A DNA stretch of 64,000 nt from Petrolisthes cinctipes (taxonomy: Eukaryota > Arthropoda > Malacostraca > Decapoda > Porcellanidae), in assembly GCA_033782935.1 (NCBI GenBank), contig JAWQEG010000497.1, positions 124,001 through 188,000 on the forward strand, written 5' to 3'. This document shows positions 40,873 through 52,745 of the stretch, in pieces. Under the pieces are notes generated by a model. The model saw only the letters and a program-made list of their open reading frames with translations, did not search any database and had not been told where the DNA came from. The translations under genes were made by a program, and so were the position numbers. Position 1 is the first letter of the stretch; every line of letters begins with the position of its first letter.

Positions 40873-41035
40873 TTAAGTGGATAGTACGGTATTGGTAAAT
40901 CTGAAGCAATTGATTCCTCCAATCTTAAGCAATTGATTCCTCCAAACTATTCCAAGCCACAGGCCACCATTAATATTTGTTAATCTGGTCCTGTTTCCTG
41001 GAAAACTTTGGAGGAATGAGGGAGCTCCTATGAGC
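40873..41035. mobile_element. Palindromic MITE, subgroup A, with internal duplication
   Basis: Contains AAGCAATTGATTCCTCCAA twice in tandem (about 40,906 and 40,929), then the usual loop and TGGAAAACTTTGGAGGAATGAGG. Confidence 0.7.
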
Positions 41036-41159
41036 CCTGTGCCAATGGTGGAATTACATGGGACAAACCGTACTGTACTGTATGTTTATCTCACAGAGCC
41101 TCCAATCCAAACCAAAGAACCAGACACCAGACTCCATACCGACCCTCTAACCCACTACA

Positions 41160-41330
41160 CCACACACACACACACACACACACACACATAATGACATACA
41201 GAGACTTGCACACACACGCGCGCGCGTGCGCTCCCGCTTGCACGCATAGCAAATCACATATATACCCTGAAGAGCACATAAGCCTACGCACGCATAGTCA
41301 ATGCTGAGACGCACACACACACAACGGCGC
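41160..41330. repeat. CA-rich and CGCGCG patch
   Basis: (CA)n at 41,161-41,187, then ACACACGCGCGCGCGTGCG near 41,210-41,230, a potential Z-DNA former. Confidence 0.7.
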
Positions 41331-41499
41331 ACATAGATTAACGAACGTACAGCCAAACATACACATGGAGAAATATCAAATACTGTGATACTTAGTGAAA
41401 CGAAAGTAAAGAATGGTGAGTAAACGAATAATATAAGAACAGAGGGCGAGACAGAGAATAAAAGGAGTTTATGTAGGACGAGAGAATGTGCCAGTGTGT

Positions 41500-41900
41500 G
41501 TGTCAAAGAGGCTGGCAGTACTCAGTCTCCACCCACTCTTCCTCCTAGTCCACCAACCACTCACTTTCAACTCTTCAAATGTCCCTCCTTTCCTTCTGTT
41601 TCCATCGTGCTTGCTGTCTCACCTCTCTATCACATTCTACTGTCCCTCCTTTCCTTCCATTTCCTTCGTGCTTGTTGTCCCACCTTTCTATTACCTACCC
41701 CTTTCATCCTACAGGGTCTTCCTGGCCTAGGATGGTCTTCTTTCATTCTCAAATCAATATTCTTCCCTGTCACCACAAGTCAACATCTGTCTCATTGACC
41801 AGCCTCGTTCGCCCTACTCCATTCATCTTCCCATATCCATCCTCTCCCTTTAGTCCCTTCTCTCCACTCCTTGCCACATATTTCTATTCTGTATAGGCGC
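41500..41900. repeat. Pyrimidine-rich stretch with internal duplication
   Basis: CTGTCCCTCCTTTCCTTC-type units repeated (41,575-41,690), resembling sequence following the GGCGCC repeat at 53,380. No gene is seen. Confidence 0.5.
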
Positions 41901-42139
41901 TCGTCTCAATACCACTGCTGGCCACCCTCTCAGCTATAGGTCATGATACGTTAGGCAAGGTTAGATAAGGTTGGGGTTCCTCTATTCCGCTTGCTGTAAG
42001 GGAAACTGAAGGGAAAATAAGCTGGGATATTATAAAGAATATCCTATGGTTCGTTTTATCGCTACAACCTAAATCGTCATATTTCACTAAGACGCAGAAA
42101 TAAAAAAGGTATGAATGAGTGAGTGTAAAGCAAAAGAAA

Positions 42140-42280
42140 GAAGTAGAGGAGAATGGGACAGAGAGAAGGGACAGACAACAAGTACGAAGGAAAAAGAAGT
42201 TAAGGAGGGATAACTGAAGGGAGGAAATGTAACGGCACGGGTCAAAAGGGGCGCCAAAACCCTTAAAATACTGCTCACAT
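42140..42280 (-). repeat. GGCGCC repeat K, minus-strand copy
   Basis: The complement reads TTTAAGGGTTTTGGCGCCCCTTTTGACCCGTGCCG, then pyrimidine-rich sequence, as at 26,354 and 53,338. Confidence 0.55.
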
Positions 42281-42438
42281 TTTAGCATACATTATTCCCC
42301 TACTGGACAAGGGATATGACTACATGATTATAAAGCCATCACACCAACCCTTGCCACTCAATCAATGCTTCCTGTGTATAAGTCACCTGTCTTTTTTACT
42401 TGTCAACATTCCGGAAAAAAAAAAAACTGACAATCCTT

Positions 42439-42598
42439 ATGGGACCCTGTGGTGTAGTTAGGAAATTGAAGGTATACGAGTCCTTCAAATATTGCCACGA
42501 AACGCCACCTACATGGAAGGAGACTGTTTCGTGGCATGGTCAGGAGGAATCAGAAGCCTCCAAATCTCATACACCATCACAGGGTCGTCAAGTGTGGT
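42439..42598. mobile_element. Palindromic MITE, subgroup C, complete copy
   Basis: TTATGGGACCCTGTGGTGTAG to ACACCATCACAGGGTCGTCA. The arms are GTCCTTCAAATATTGCCACGAAACG and GTTTCGTGGCATGGTCAGGAGGAATC. Confidence 0.8.
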
Positions 42599-43020
42599 GG
42601 TGTGGTGCATGTGGTGTGATGACATTTGACAACTGAGTATATAAATATATGCTTGACAAATATTTATCTATTTATATATACTGTACGTCAAGGTGAGAAA
42701 CAACTCAGTGTGTTATGTATGTTATGTATCATGTGTATGGATTTAGAACATACAGTCATTGTAATACCTATAGGCCTACCTGCCTACCCACGTGACGGAT
42801 TGCCTCACTAACATACATACAAACATACAAAATAACAATATACATAGGGCCTACATACAAAATAAAATCACACAAACATACTCGACCATATAAAATAAAA
42901 ACACCCATACACTACATACATACATACAAAATAAAAAACATACATAGATATATAAATGCATGCATACAGAATTATAACTTATATACATACATACAAAAAG
43001 AAAACATACATACTTACGTA

Positions 43021-43300
43021 CAGTTGCCCAAGAAAAGACTGCAACCAAATTTGCTGGTGTGTGGCAATATCTGGCAGCTGCTCCAAAGTAAACACTCGTA
43101 TTTTATCAATGGATCACTCAGAACATATAACCGTTGTAAGGATAAATGTAATTAGCTGAAGCTAATAACATCTATCCATACAATTAAAGGTTGTAGGTTC
43201 TGAGTGATCCATTGATAAAATACGAGTGTTTACTTTGGAGCAGCTGCCAGATAGTGCCACACACCAGCAAATTTGGTTGCAGTCTTTTCTTGGGCAACTA
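43021..43300. mobile_element. 280-bp near-perfect foldback element (TA-flanked)
   Basis: Arms 43,021-43,124 and 43,197-43,300 are complementary with about two mismatches. Even the centre is palindromic (ATTAGC-TGAA-GCTAAT at 43,151-43,166), so almost the whole element folds on itself. It starts CAGTTGCCCAAGAAAAGACTGC and is flanked by TA on both sides, consistent with a Tc1/mariner-type MITE or foldback. The high arm identity suggests recent origin or gene conversion between arms. Confidence 0.9.
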
Positions 43301-43374
43301 TACATTACATACATAAATACAGTACATAGATTGGGATAGCATATTCATGTATATACAGTTAATATTGAGTGTAA

Positions 43375-43378
<4 letters not shown>

Positions 43379-43443
<65 letters not shown>
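43379..43443. repeat. CT microsatellite
   Basis: (CT)n of about 64 bases. Confidence 0.95.
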
Positions 43444-43448
<5 letters not shown>

Positions 43449-43599
43449 TCGACCCAAGCCTGGCTGACTATTCCCAGGCCATTTCCCTTCCTTCCCTCAA
43501 CACTCATTGCCAACACAACCCAAACACATTTCACCCACCTACTTTAAATTAGCCTTGTTTTCCATCCCTCTCCCTCCTCTCCCCCTCTCTCCTCCCTAC

Positions 43600-44275
43600 C
43601 ATGCTCCTACACATACCCACACTATCTTCCCTCCTACAAGCTACACACTGCTACACATTACACCAAACCACACTTTTCCATACCACACCACCACATAATC
43701 CTTCAAACAACACTATACTCTTCCGCATAGCACCACTCTACACTTCACCACACCCTCGTCACATTCTGTACACCACACTAAATACACCCACGTTCACACC
43801 ACAACAAACCACACTCTTCCACAACACATTATACTCCACCACACGACTACATAACACACGACTACATACCACACTTCTATATACACCACACCACACTACA
43901 CCACAACACAACACACCACACTACACAACACAAAACAACGCAACACACTAGACCACACCACATTACACCTCCACACAACACACCACACTACACTACACAA
44001 CACCACACCTCAACACAACACTACATAACACAACACATTACACCACACCACATCACAACACAACACACTACACCACACTACACAACACAACGCCACACCA
44101 ACACAACACACCACACCACACCACATCACACCTCATCACAACACAACACACTACACAACACAACACCACACCTCAACACAACACTACATAACACAACACA
44201 CCACACCACATCACACCTCATCACAACACAACACACTACACAACACAACACCACACCTCAGCACAACACACCTCA
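43600..44275. repeat. CACAACACCA-rich degenerate array
   Basis: ACACAACACACCACACCACA-type sequence with no G on the + strand for long stretches. A segment CACCACACCTCAACACAACACTACATAACACAACACA recurs near 44,003, 44,164 and 44,235. Confidence 0.85.
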
Positions 44276-45150
44276 CCAGCATCTGTTTAACTACTAATTG
44301 TCTTCCCCTTCCTCTTTGTACAGTTTCATCAGTTCATCCTATTTACTCTTTCACTTTCCCCTCTTTCCGTCTATTCATCGCTTTCTCTACCTTTTTTGTC
44401 TTATGATTGTGTGTATGTGTTTGTGTGTGTGTGTATGTCATAAGATATGTGTGAACTGTGACTCTCTCTCTCTCTCTCACCAACTCAAAGGACCAACACC
44501 AGGTCAACTTTCTTTCTTCCAGCTACTGGTGACAAATTTCAACACAACATAATCCCCTCTTCTCATCCCTCACTCATCCTTCCTCCCCCAATCTCTCTCT
44601 TATCCATTTTTTCGATCCTGAGGAAAGTGAGGACCAGAGGCAAGAATTCAGGCTCCTCAATGTCCTCCTTTTCCACCTCTCTTGTGAAATTAAAAGAGTG
44701 AAATTGGTCCAAAGTCATGTCCTACAGTATGTGCACCATATTTACATTACTGCTTATCCATCCCCTTACCATACACCCATATTGGTCCTCTCCTTTTAGC
44801 CTCTCTCACTATGAACATCATATTTACAGTACTGTTTTATCCATCCCGTGTCCTTACCATACACCCATGTTGGTTCTCTCCTTTTAGCTTCTGTCAGTCT
44901 CCACATTCCTCTATTTACATTACTCTAAAATTATACACAGTCTGTAAATCACCATTACCCTACAAGTCCTTATTATGTACCAAGCCCCGGTTTTCTTATT
45001 CCCCCATCTGTCTTCACCTCTCCTCTTACCCTCACTCAACCTTCCCATTCCTCTATCACCATATATCCCATTACCCTATCTGTGTCTTCACTATACACCC
45101 ATCACCCTGCCTTACTATTCACCCATCTGTCCTCATCACATACACACATG
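44276..45150. other. Unassigned pyrimidine-leaning interval
   Basis: Contains an imperfect duplication TACCATACACCCAT(A/G)TTGGT-CTCTCCTTTTAGC (44,767-44,803 and 44,857-44,889). No coding motif is seen. Confidence 0.4.
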
Positions 45151-45469
45151 ACAGAGTCGGTCAGTGAAAGCACTACAAAACATTTACCAGTAAACCAGAC
45201 TTTTTTATTCATTTTGGTGGATTCAGTTCTGTGGAAAACGGTATATCTCCATCATCATCATCATCATCATCATCAATATCTCATTTCTATTTTTTCAAGA
45301 ATAGTCCCAGGGGTAGAAAAATTTATCAGAATACTGTAATAAAAGACAGAGTACACAGTAAAATGGTTAACACTCACATCTACTACCCTTACAAGTCCAC
45401 GATAATTTCAGCTGCCCCTCACGAGTTATTACATCCACCACGCACGACTTAGCCTTAGTGAAAGGAGCC

Positions 45470-45900
45470 ATTCCATGAACCTTTCAGTTAAAACCAGTTG
45501 CCACCCCTATCATACACTCCTCCTTGTGAATCTCTTCCATTCTTGTCTATCATGTACCAGTTGTTTTGTTTCAATCATATTTATTCCACGTTTTCTTACA
45601 CAATCACTCACCATATCATGTCATTTTCACTTTGGTCTTCCCCATCTTCTGTTTCCTTCAATCACTCTTATACGCTTTTTTTTACCACTCTTTATCATCC
45701 ATTCTTTCTACATGTCCATACCACCTCTTAAAACTTTCCTCCACTCTCTGATCCAGTGATTTACTCACACCAAACCTTTCAAGGATTTCAGTATGTTTCA
45801 CCCAACAGGTTACACACACACTTCTCAGTATATCCATCTCTACAGATCTTACTTTCAATTCCTTATATTCCTGCCACTTCAAAATTTTACACTTTTACAC
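45470..45900 (-). pseudogene. LINE reverse transcriptase C-terminal remnant, minus strand
   Basis: Minus-strand reading of 45,682-45,882 gives EILERFGVSKSLDQRVEES, then RWYGHVERMDDKEW. Further towards 45,640 comes a GNRRWGRPK-type motif after an A-rich break. RW(Y/F)GH(V/I)ERM plus GRP is typical of the polymerase tail of several LINE clades. Frameshifted and truncated. Confidence 0.7.
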
Positions 45901-46435
45901 TTAATATCTCAATATTAAGGCAGAATAATTTTATAGCCATGACTGCTAAAAATAAACAGTGTGTTATATCTCAATTATCGATAAAAAGTTTAATCATATT
46001 TTTCCCATGATCACAGGAAACAAACAGTGTGTATTTCTCGACTACTGATAAAAAGTTGAATAATTTTCTTTCCCCGACTACTGATAACAGACATTACTTA
46101 TGAAATCATATGTACTGTTTGCTCTGTTATTTCATATGTACTGTAGTGTTTTTTTTGTTTGTTTTTTGAGGGGGGGGGTCATTGTTCCTATTGGCTTTAG
46201 TTTGTGTAAAGAGATTTATCTAGACTCAATAAAAAGGTTGAATCATCATCTTTCCCTTACGACTGTAAACACACACTGTCTATGTAAATGTATTGTATAC
46301 TTTGTTGTCTTCGAGGCATATTATGGAAAGTACATAGCGAAAAGATATAATATATTTTAAGCCTAATATAGACTTCTCTCTTCACATTCTCATCCTGAAT
46401 CTGTCAGTATATAATTTATGTGAACTCCACTCCTG

Positions 46436-46437
<2 letters not shown>

Positions 46438-46486
<49 letters not shown>
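46438..46486. repeat. AT microsatellite
   Basis: (AT)n of about 48 bases. Confidence 0.95.
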
Positions 46487-46489
<3 letters not shown>

Positions 46490-46739
46490 TGTACAGTACA
46501 TCAAACATACTCACAATTAAAAAGGAATATATGGCTGGATAGGTTTGATGCAGATACGATTTTAATATTTCATTTTTTTTTTTTTTCCATCAGAGTGAGG
46601 ATACTCGTCCGTCGGGTTCTGAAAACTTAACTTATTTTTATTCTGCCATAAATATCAACGAGGAAAAAAAATGTGCAAATCTTGTGATGAAATGTTTAGG
46701 TGTGACCACGACGAAAACAAACTGAAGAATGAAATGTGT

Positions 46740-47095
46740 ATAAATAAACTATAAACAAACACACTACATAGACAAACTGATAAACAAACTACATAAACAA
46801 ATTAATAAACAAGTAAACAAACAGATAAATAGACAAACAAATTGATAAACAAACTGCATAAACAAATTGATACACAAATAGATACCGATAAACAAACACA
46901 TAAATAACGCATACAAAACACAAAAACAAACAATCAGATTTACAAACACAAACAAACTGATAAACAAACACACAAACAATCAAACAGATAAACAAACACA
47001 CAAACAATCAAACAGATAAACCAACACACAAACAAAAAGATAAATAAATACAAACAAATAATAACAAACATAAACAGATAAACAAACATGAAGGA
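46740..47095. repeat. ATAAACAAAC-based degenerate array
   Basis: Repeated CAAACTGATAAACAAAC/CACACAAACAATCAAACAGATAAAC units. Open minus-strand frames are artefacts. Confidence 0.8.
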
Positions 47096-47407
47096 TGAAA
47101 TGAGTATATGTTGTATTGAAATGTATAAATGTAACAAACAAAGTGAGGAATGACTATAACTACTAACACCTTATAATTACATCTCTTTATTACCTTATTA
47201 CACTATTCTCTCTTTATCCTTACCCTGTCCCCTCTTCATCACCCTTTTATTCCTCCTATTTATCCATCTATTCATCTATCCATCAATCCATCCATCCATC
47301 CCTCTCTCTCTCTCTCTCTCTCTCTGCTTTATATCACATACTATTTTTCTCATTCTACTCTTCGTTATTTTTTCCAGGAGTCAGCCAATCAAAGCTGCGT
47401 TGAAACT

Positions 47408-47579
47408 TAAGGTGGTAATAAACTTTTGGTACATTAGAGCGCCTTTATTCCTCCAAAGCATGCCAGGAAACAGGACTAGTGAATTGATATATCCTAATGG
47501 TATTTTGTTGCTTGGAACAGTTTGGAGTAATGAGTTGCCCTAGAATTACCAACATTACAACCCTCTTAAAACCCCAGCT
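47408..47579. mobile_element. Palindromic MITE, subgroup A, complete copy
   Basis: TTAAGGTGGTAATAAACTTTTGG to ACCAACATTACAACCCTCTTAA. Confidence 0.75.
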
Positions 47580-48035
47580 GTCACACTTTACTTACAACAC
47601 TACACACATCACTGAACCAACACTATACAGGCTATTGTAATCACTTCCTACCTGTGTGTATGTTTGTTCCAATTTAACTCTTTGTTTGGTTGATACAATT
47701 TATTCCTAATGAAGGCATAAGTAGTTTGTATAAATATTTGGAGATGTTTAGTAGTTTGGCTGCTTCCATGTGATTATGTTTTAAAACAATGTATATGTTG
47801 AAATATTTCAATAATAAATATCACTAGAGTTGTGTTTCATTTGTTTTTGTTGGCAGTTATTGAATTGTAATGAACTGTATTGTATGAGTAATTAAATGTA
47901 AGTGACAATATGTACACTTGGGTATAAATAGATTTAAAAGTTGAAAATATTTCCATTAGCCTAACCGATAATAGTTTCTGTATGCAATATATAGAAATAA
48001 TAAATACAAGACAGCCAAAATCATGCAACCAACAT
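47580..48035. other. Unassigned AT-rich interval
   Basis: No repeat or coding signal recognised. Confidence 0.4.
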
Positions 48036-48186
48036 TAAGTAAACTCCATTATTTATTTAGAAAATTGGAGATAAATGAATCCTTCAAATATTGCCACGAA
48101 ACACCAACTATATGGAATGCGCTTGTTCCGTGGCGTGGTCAGGTGGAATCAGAAGCCTCCAATTTTTATACAAAATCGCAGGGTCC

Positions 48187-48190
<4 letters not shown>
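48036..48190. mobile_element. Palindromic MITE, subgroup C, copy
   Basis: AAATTGGAGATAAATGAATCC to AAATCGCAGGGTCCTTAA, continued directly by (TAA)n. Confidence 0.75.

Positions 48191-48222
<32 letters not shown>
48188..48222. repeat. TAA microsatellite seeded at the MITE end
   Basis: (TAA)n starts within the terminal TTAA of the preceding MITE. Confidence 0.9.
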
Positions 48223-48224
<2 letters not shown>

Positions 48225-48231
48225 GCATTTA

Positions 48232-48602
48232 TTTATTGTTGTAATATTGAATGTTGTAGTAAGCTTTGTTGTAATATTGAGTGTTGTAGTAAGCTTTATT
48301 GTAATATTGAGTGTCGTAGTAAGTTTTGTTGTACTATTGAGTGTTGTAGTAAGCTTTGTTGTAATATTGAGTGTTGTAGTAAGCTTTGTTGTAATATTGA
48401 GTGTTGTAGTAAGCTTTGTTGTAATATTGAGTGTTGTAGTAAGCTTTGTTGTAATATTGAGTGTTGTAGTAAGCTTTGTTGTAATATTGAGTGTTGTAGT
48501 AAGCTTTGTTGTAATATTGAGTGTTGTAGTAAGCTTTGTTATAATATTGAGTGTTGTAGTAAGCTGTGTTGTAATATTGAATGTTGTAAGCTTTGTTGTA
48601 AT
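48232..48602. repeat. 30-bp minisatellite (GTTGTAATATTGAGTGTTGTAGTAAGCTTT)
   Basis: About 12 copies, very regular, each with an AAGCTT site. Confidence 0.95.
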
Positions 48603-48989
48603 TAATTTGATCCTGTTTTCTCACATACTTTAGAGGATTATTGGAGCTTTAATGTACAGTACATAATTAGTGATAAAGGATTATGAAAGTTATGCAGAGA
48701 ACACATAGATTATACAATGCAGAAATATCATTAAGTAGAGGAATAATCATGATAATCACAGTTTCGCACCAAACAAAAAAAAATAATGCAAAAAATATCT
48801 CTATATCAGACTTAATTTTTTTAGTGAAAATGTGGTAGGGATCTTACTTATTATTCCATATTGCATTGGTTGTACTAATATATCACTCATTATGACTGTA
48901 CAGATGGATAACTTTATATTACTGAGTGTAAAACGTGGTGGTGTAAGAGCCAAGGTGAAGTATATTTCCCTTTTGTATACTGGTCCCAT

Positions 48990-49265
48990 GTTTCTGTATA
49001 TGTGTAGCATATTTCTGTATATGTGTAGCATATTTCTATACATGTGTAGCATATTTCAGTATATGTGTAACATATTTCTGTATACGGGTAACATATTTCT
49101 GTATATGTGTAGCCTATTACTGTATATGGGTAACATATTTCTGTATACGGGTAACATATTTCTGTATATGTGTAGCCTATTTCTGTATACGGGTAACATA
49201 TTTCTGTATATGGGTAACATATTTCTGTATACGGGTAACATATTTCTGAATACGTGTATCACATT
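48990..49265. repeat. 21-bp minisatellite (CATATTTCTGTATAYGGGTAA)
   Basis: About 13 copies with TATGTGTAGC and TACGGGTAAC variants. Confidence 0.95.
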
Positions 49266-49307
49266 TCTGTATTGTATTCAAACTTGTCTTTTTATCACTG
49301 GCGGGTC

Positions 49308-49415
49308 TTGGTTTGGTTTGGTGTCTGGTTGGGTTGCGTTGGGTTAGGATGTTTAGGTTTAGTTGGGTTAGGATGTTTGGGTTTAGTTGGGTTAGGATTG
49401 TTGGGTTTGGGTTAG
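49308..49415. repeat. GGGTTAGGATGTTTGGGTTTAGTT array
   Basis: About four 24-bp copies containing GGTTAGG, related in composition to telomere-like repeats. Confidence 0.7.
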
Positions 49416-49528
49416 AGCCTTAAGACCTTTAATTGACACATAAAAGTTACGTTTTTGTTTCATAATGGCCAAGGACCCTGTCATCAAAATCCGTCCATTA
49501 TTTTTTGAGCTATGAGGGGTAGTATGTA

Positions 49529-49669
49529 CAAAGTATCGCACTGGTGGGGTCCGATGGTTTTGTAAATGATGGCTACAGCTTATAATAAACAAGCTCGTTT
49601 TCAGTAGCCATCGTCTTAGGTGTCAGAATGTTTCACGAGGGAAATGCGCGATACTTTTTTGATCGAGTG
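49529..49669. mobile_element. Possible TA-flanked MITE with AAAGTATCGC ends
   Basis: Left TA-CAAAGTATCGCACTGG and right GCGCGATACTTTTTTGATCGAGTG-TA share an inverted AAGTATCGCRC core. The left terminus looks shortened. Confidence 0.4.
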
Positions 49670-49671
49670 TA

Positions 49672-49813
49672 CATTGCTGGTAAATCTGGAGCAACTGATT
49701 CCTTAAAAATTATTCCAAGTAATAGGTAGGGTCCCATTATTTGTGTTCATGTAGTATTGTTTCATGACAGACTTTGGAGGTCTAAGGTACTATAAGAGTA
49801 TACTATCCCTTTA
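49672..49813. mobile_element. Palindromic MITE, subgroup A, degenerate copy
   Basis: TTGCTGGTAAATCTGGAGCAACTG to AGAGTATACTATCCCTTTAA. Confidence 0.65.
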
Positions 49814-49959
49814 ATTCATTATCCAACCAACCAACACACAAACACTCAACCAACACACAGCATCCACCAATATAGAACTAATTTCTCACTACCCTAGCTG
49901 ACAACACCTTACCACACTATGAAACTAAATGATGGAGATTGACAAGTAAGAGTGACGAA

Positions 49960-50260
49960 AAGGAAAGAGGGAAGAAAGGAAGATTGATGAATTAAGGGAA
50001 GGAGGGAAGGAAGATTGATGAATTAAGGGAAGGAGGGAAGGAAGGAAGATTGACGAATTGAGGAAAGGAAAAAGTGAAGAAAGGAAGATGACAAATATAA
50101 GAAAGGAAAAAAGGAAGGAAGGAGAGAAGGAAGGAAGTTTGACGAATTAAGGAAAGGAAAGAAGGAAGGAAGGTTGACGAATTAAGGAAGGAAGTTTGAC
50201 GAATATAGGAAAGGAAGGAATGAAGGAGAGTACTGAAGGGAGTAGAAGGGGAAGCAGCAG
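49960..50260. repeat. Purine-rich AAGGAAGGAAGATTGACGAATTAA array
   Basis: Degenerate GGAAGGAAG runs with a repeated TTGACGAATTAAGGAAAGGAA unit. Confidence 0.8.
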
Positions 50261-50299
50261 GTGTTGAGGGGAATGATTGACTCACTATTCTTCTAAGAG

Positions 50300-50520
50300 T
50301 GGCCCCCCCTCAGAACCCACCCACCCGCCTGTGACCCCATAAGCCTACACGGACCCCCCTACCAACCCCCGATCCCCCCACCCCACCCCCACTCCTCCAA
50401 CACCCGATCCCCCAACCCTCTATCATCCGACCCCCACCACCACCCGACCCCCCTGCTATCCAACACCCCTCTTAACCCCCACTATCATTCCATCTCCCCC
50501 CCCCCCACGTTTTCTCTCAC
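50300..50520. repeat. C-rich ACCCCCC tract
   Basis: CCCCCGACCC/CCACCCC-type sequence. A similar short tract follows the LINE tail at 50,890-50,945. Confidence 0.75.
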
Positions 50521-50525
50521 CATCC

Positions 50526-50885
50526 ATGTGTAATGTAAGCCTTAAAAACAGACTTAGATCAGAAGAACTCAGGGGAAGATTAAATCTGGACAGTATTGGG
50601 AGATGTGTTCAGAATAGGAGACTACGGTGGTTTGGTCACATTGAGAGAATGGACGAGAATGCTTGGGTTAGTAGATGTAGAGCAATTGATGTAGCAGGTT
50701 CAGTAGGTAGAGGAAGGCCAAAGAAAACATGGGGGGAAGTGATACGGTTAGATTTGAGAGAGAGAGGAGTTAGTAGAGAGCTGGCCAGAGATAAGTTAGC
50801 TTGGAAGGCTATTTCTAAAAACCGTCCAACGCATGCCAGCATGTAAGACGGACGTTAAACCGAATATGATGATGATGATGATGAT
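50526..50885 (+). pseudogene. LINE reverse transcriptase C-terminus with (GAT)n tail
   Basis: 106-residue reading from 50,526 to 50,846: LRSEELRGRLNLDSIGRCVQ, then RRLRWFGHIERMDENAW, then GRGRPKKTWGEVI and a basic end. This is the conserved polymerase tail of LINEs. The stop is followed by GACGGACGTTAAACCGAATATGATGATGATGATGATG, a 3' UTR stub and short tandem tail typical of a target-primed insertion. 5'-truncated, so a dead copy. Confidence 0.85.
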
Positions 50886-50979
50886 CCAACGCTCCCCCCG
50901 ACCCCCCCTACACCACCATCCAACCCCACCCCCCTCCCTGAATACCCACCTGCAACCTGGCTAATTAATCTTATGAAGG

Positions 50980-51360
50980 GGAAGCCTGTACTGGATGAAT
51001 TTGTAGTGAAGACAGACAGCCGCCTCAAACTAACCTAACCTGACCTGACCTAACCTGTACTGGATGAATTTGTAGTGAAGACAGACAAGTGCCTCAATCT
51101 AATCTAACCCGACCTAACCTGACCTGTACTTGATTAATTTGTAGTAATGACAGATAGACACCTTAAAACTACCATAACTTAACCTGACGTAACCTCACCT
51201 AACCAAGCCTAATTTAACCTGGCGTAACCTGACCTAACTAAGCCTATCCGAATTCAACTTGACCTGACCTAACCTAACTTTACCTAACCTAGCCTTACCT
51301 AACCAAACCTTACCTAACCTAACTTAACATAACTTTTCCAAACCAATTCAACCCATCCCA
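50980..51360. repeat. Telomere-like (TAACC)n, degenerate, with a duplicated unit
   Basis: CTGTACTGGATGAATTTGTAGTGAAGACAGACA repeats twice (50,980-51,080) and degenerates at 51,126, mixed with CTAACCTGACCTAACC runs. Related to the arthropod telomere pentamer TTAGG but heavily mutated. Confidence 0.8.
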
Positions 51361-51407
51361 CCTCAACCCATCCTAACCAACACCAAGCCAATCCAACCAA
51401 ACCAAAC

Positions 51408-51550
51408 CCTAATAAATTGCTGGTAAATTTGGAGATATCTGTTTCTTTCAAACTATGCCAAGCATATTCATATCAATCTATTCCTCTTACCTGGTAAACT
51501 TTGGAGGAATCAAGGCGCTCTAATGAACCAAAAGTGTAATACCTCCTTAA
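51408..51550. mobile_element. Palindromic MITE, subgroup A, copy
   Basis: AATTGCTGGTAAATTTGGAG to GAACCAAAAGTGTAATACCTCCTTAA. Confidence 0.7.
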
Positions 51551-51609
51551 GGCAGATTTTCTTCACTCTCATTGTTCTTTAATTAAGACAGTTAGTTGCT
51601 AATAATATA

Positions 51610-51766
51610 AGGGGAGATTCTCTTGTTGACAAACTGGAAGGTTACTGGTTCCTCCTAACTATGCCAGAAAACAGACGCCCTCAATGGTACTAATAGGGGA
51701 TATGTTTCTTGTCATAGTTTGGAGGATTTAGAGACCTTCCAATTCACCAACAAGAAAATTTTCCTT
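51610..51766. mobile_element. Palindromic MITE, subgroup B, complete copy
   Basis: AGGGGAGATTCTCTTGTTGAC to CAACAAGAAAATTTTCCTT, flanked by TA at 51,608-51,609 and 51,767-51,768. This supports a TA target. Confidence 0.85.
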
Positions 51767-51949
51767 TAATTTGCTTTTACGGGACATATTCATGAAGTTT
51801 GTTTTTTGTTCATCATGATCATTATTTACTTTAGATGAACCAATATTTATTCAATGCAGCTTTTATTGGTCAAAGTGAATGTTCTCTTGGCCAGTTTGTC
51901 GTTAAGGTAGTTTAGCCTCACAGGTAATCAAACGGAAGGTAATTGGGTT

Positions 51950-52075
51950 TTCCAGGAGGGGGAGGGAAGGGTGGGGAAGGAGGGGTGAGGAGAGATGAAT
52001 GGTGGGCAAGAGGAGCGGGGTGGGGAGGGACAAGGAGGGGTGGGGGAGGTGATAAAGAGGGTTGGTGGGGCTCCC
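51950..52075. repeat. G-rich GGGGAGG tract
   Basis: GGAGGGGGAGGG/GGGTGGGGA runs, potential G-quadruplex former. No gene is seen. Confidence 0.6.
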
Positions 52076-52087
52076 TCCCTCTATTCT

Positions 52088-52745
52088 GCAGTACCTAACC
52101 TAACATAAACTACCCTAACCAATCCTAACCTAACCTTTCCTATCCTAACCGAACATATCCTCTCCTAACCGAACCTAACCTAACCTAACCCACCCTATCC
52201 AACCTTACCTAACCTAACATATCCTTACTTAACCTGACCTGACCTATCCTAACCTAACCTATCTTAACCTAACCTATACTCTCCTAACCGAACCTAACTA
52301 ACAAAACCTACCCTATCCAATCTTACCTAACCTAACATATCGTGACCGAACCTATCGTAACTTAACATATCGCAACCTAACATATCGCAACCTAACATAT
52401 TGCAACTTAACCGAACCTAACCTTACCTCACCTATCCTATCTTATCCAAACCTAACCTAACCCAACCTGTCCTAACCTAACTTATCCTAACCTTACATAA
52501 CCTTATCAATCCTATTCTAACCTCTCCTATCCTAACTTATCCTAACTGTACCTAACCCAACGTATCCTAATCTAACCTATCCTATATTACCCAAACGTAA
52601 TGTAACCTATCCTATCCTAAGCTAACCTATCCTATCGTAATCTAACCTATCTTATCGTAATCTAACCTCTCCTAACCTAAGCTAACCTATCCTAACCTAA
52701 GCTAACCTATTCTAACCTATCCTAACCTCACTTGACCTAACCTAA
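52088..52745. repeat. Telomere-like CCTAACCTAAC array, degenerate
   Basis: About 650 bp of CCTAACC/CCTATCC/CTTAACC pentamers and derivatives on the + strand. Interstitial by position, since ordinary repeats lie on both sides. Confidence 0.85.

Noticed and set aside
52088..52745. A true telomere at this position
   Set aside because: The array is heavily mutated, and ordinary repeats and a CR1 element continue beyond it, so it is interstitial.
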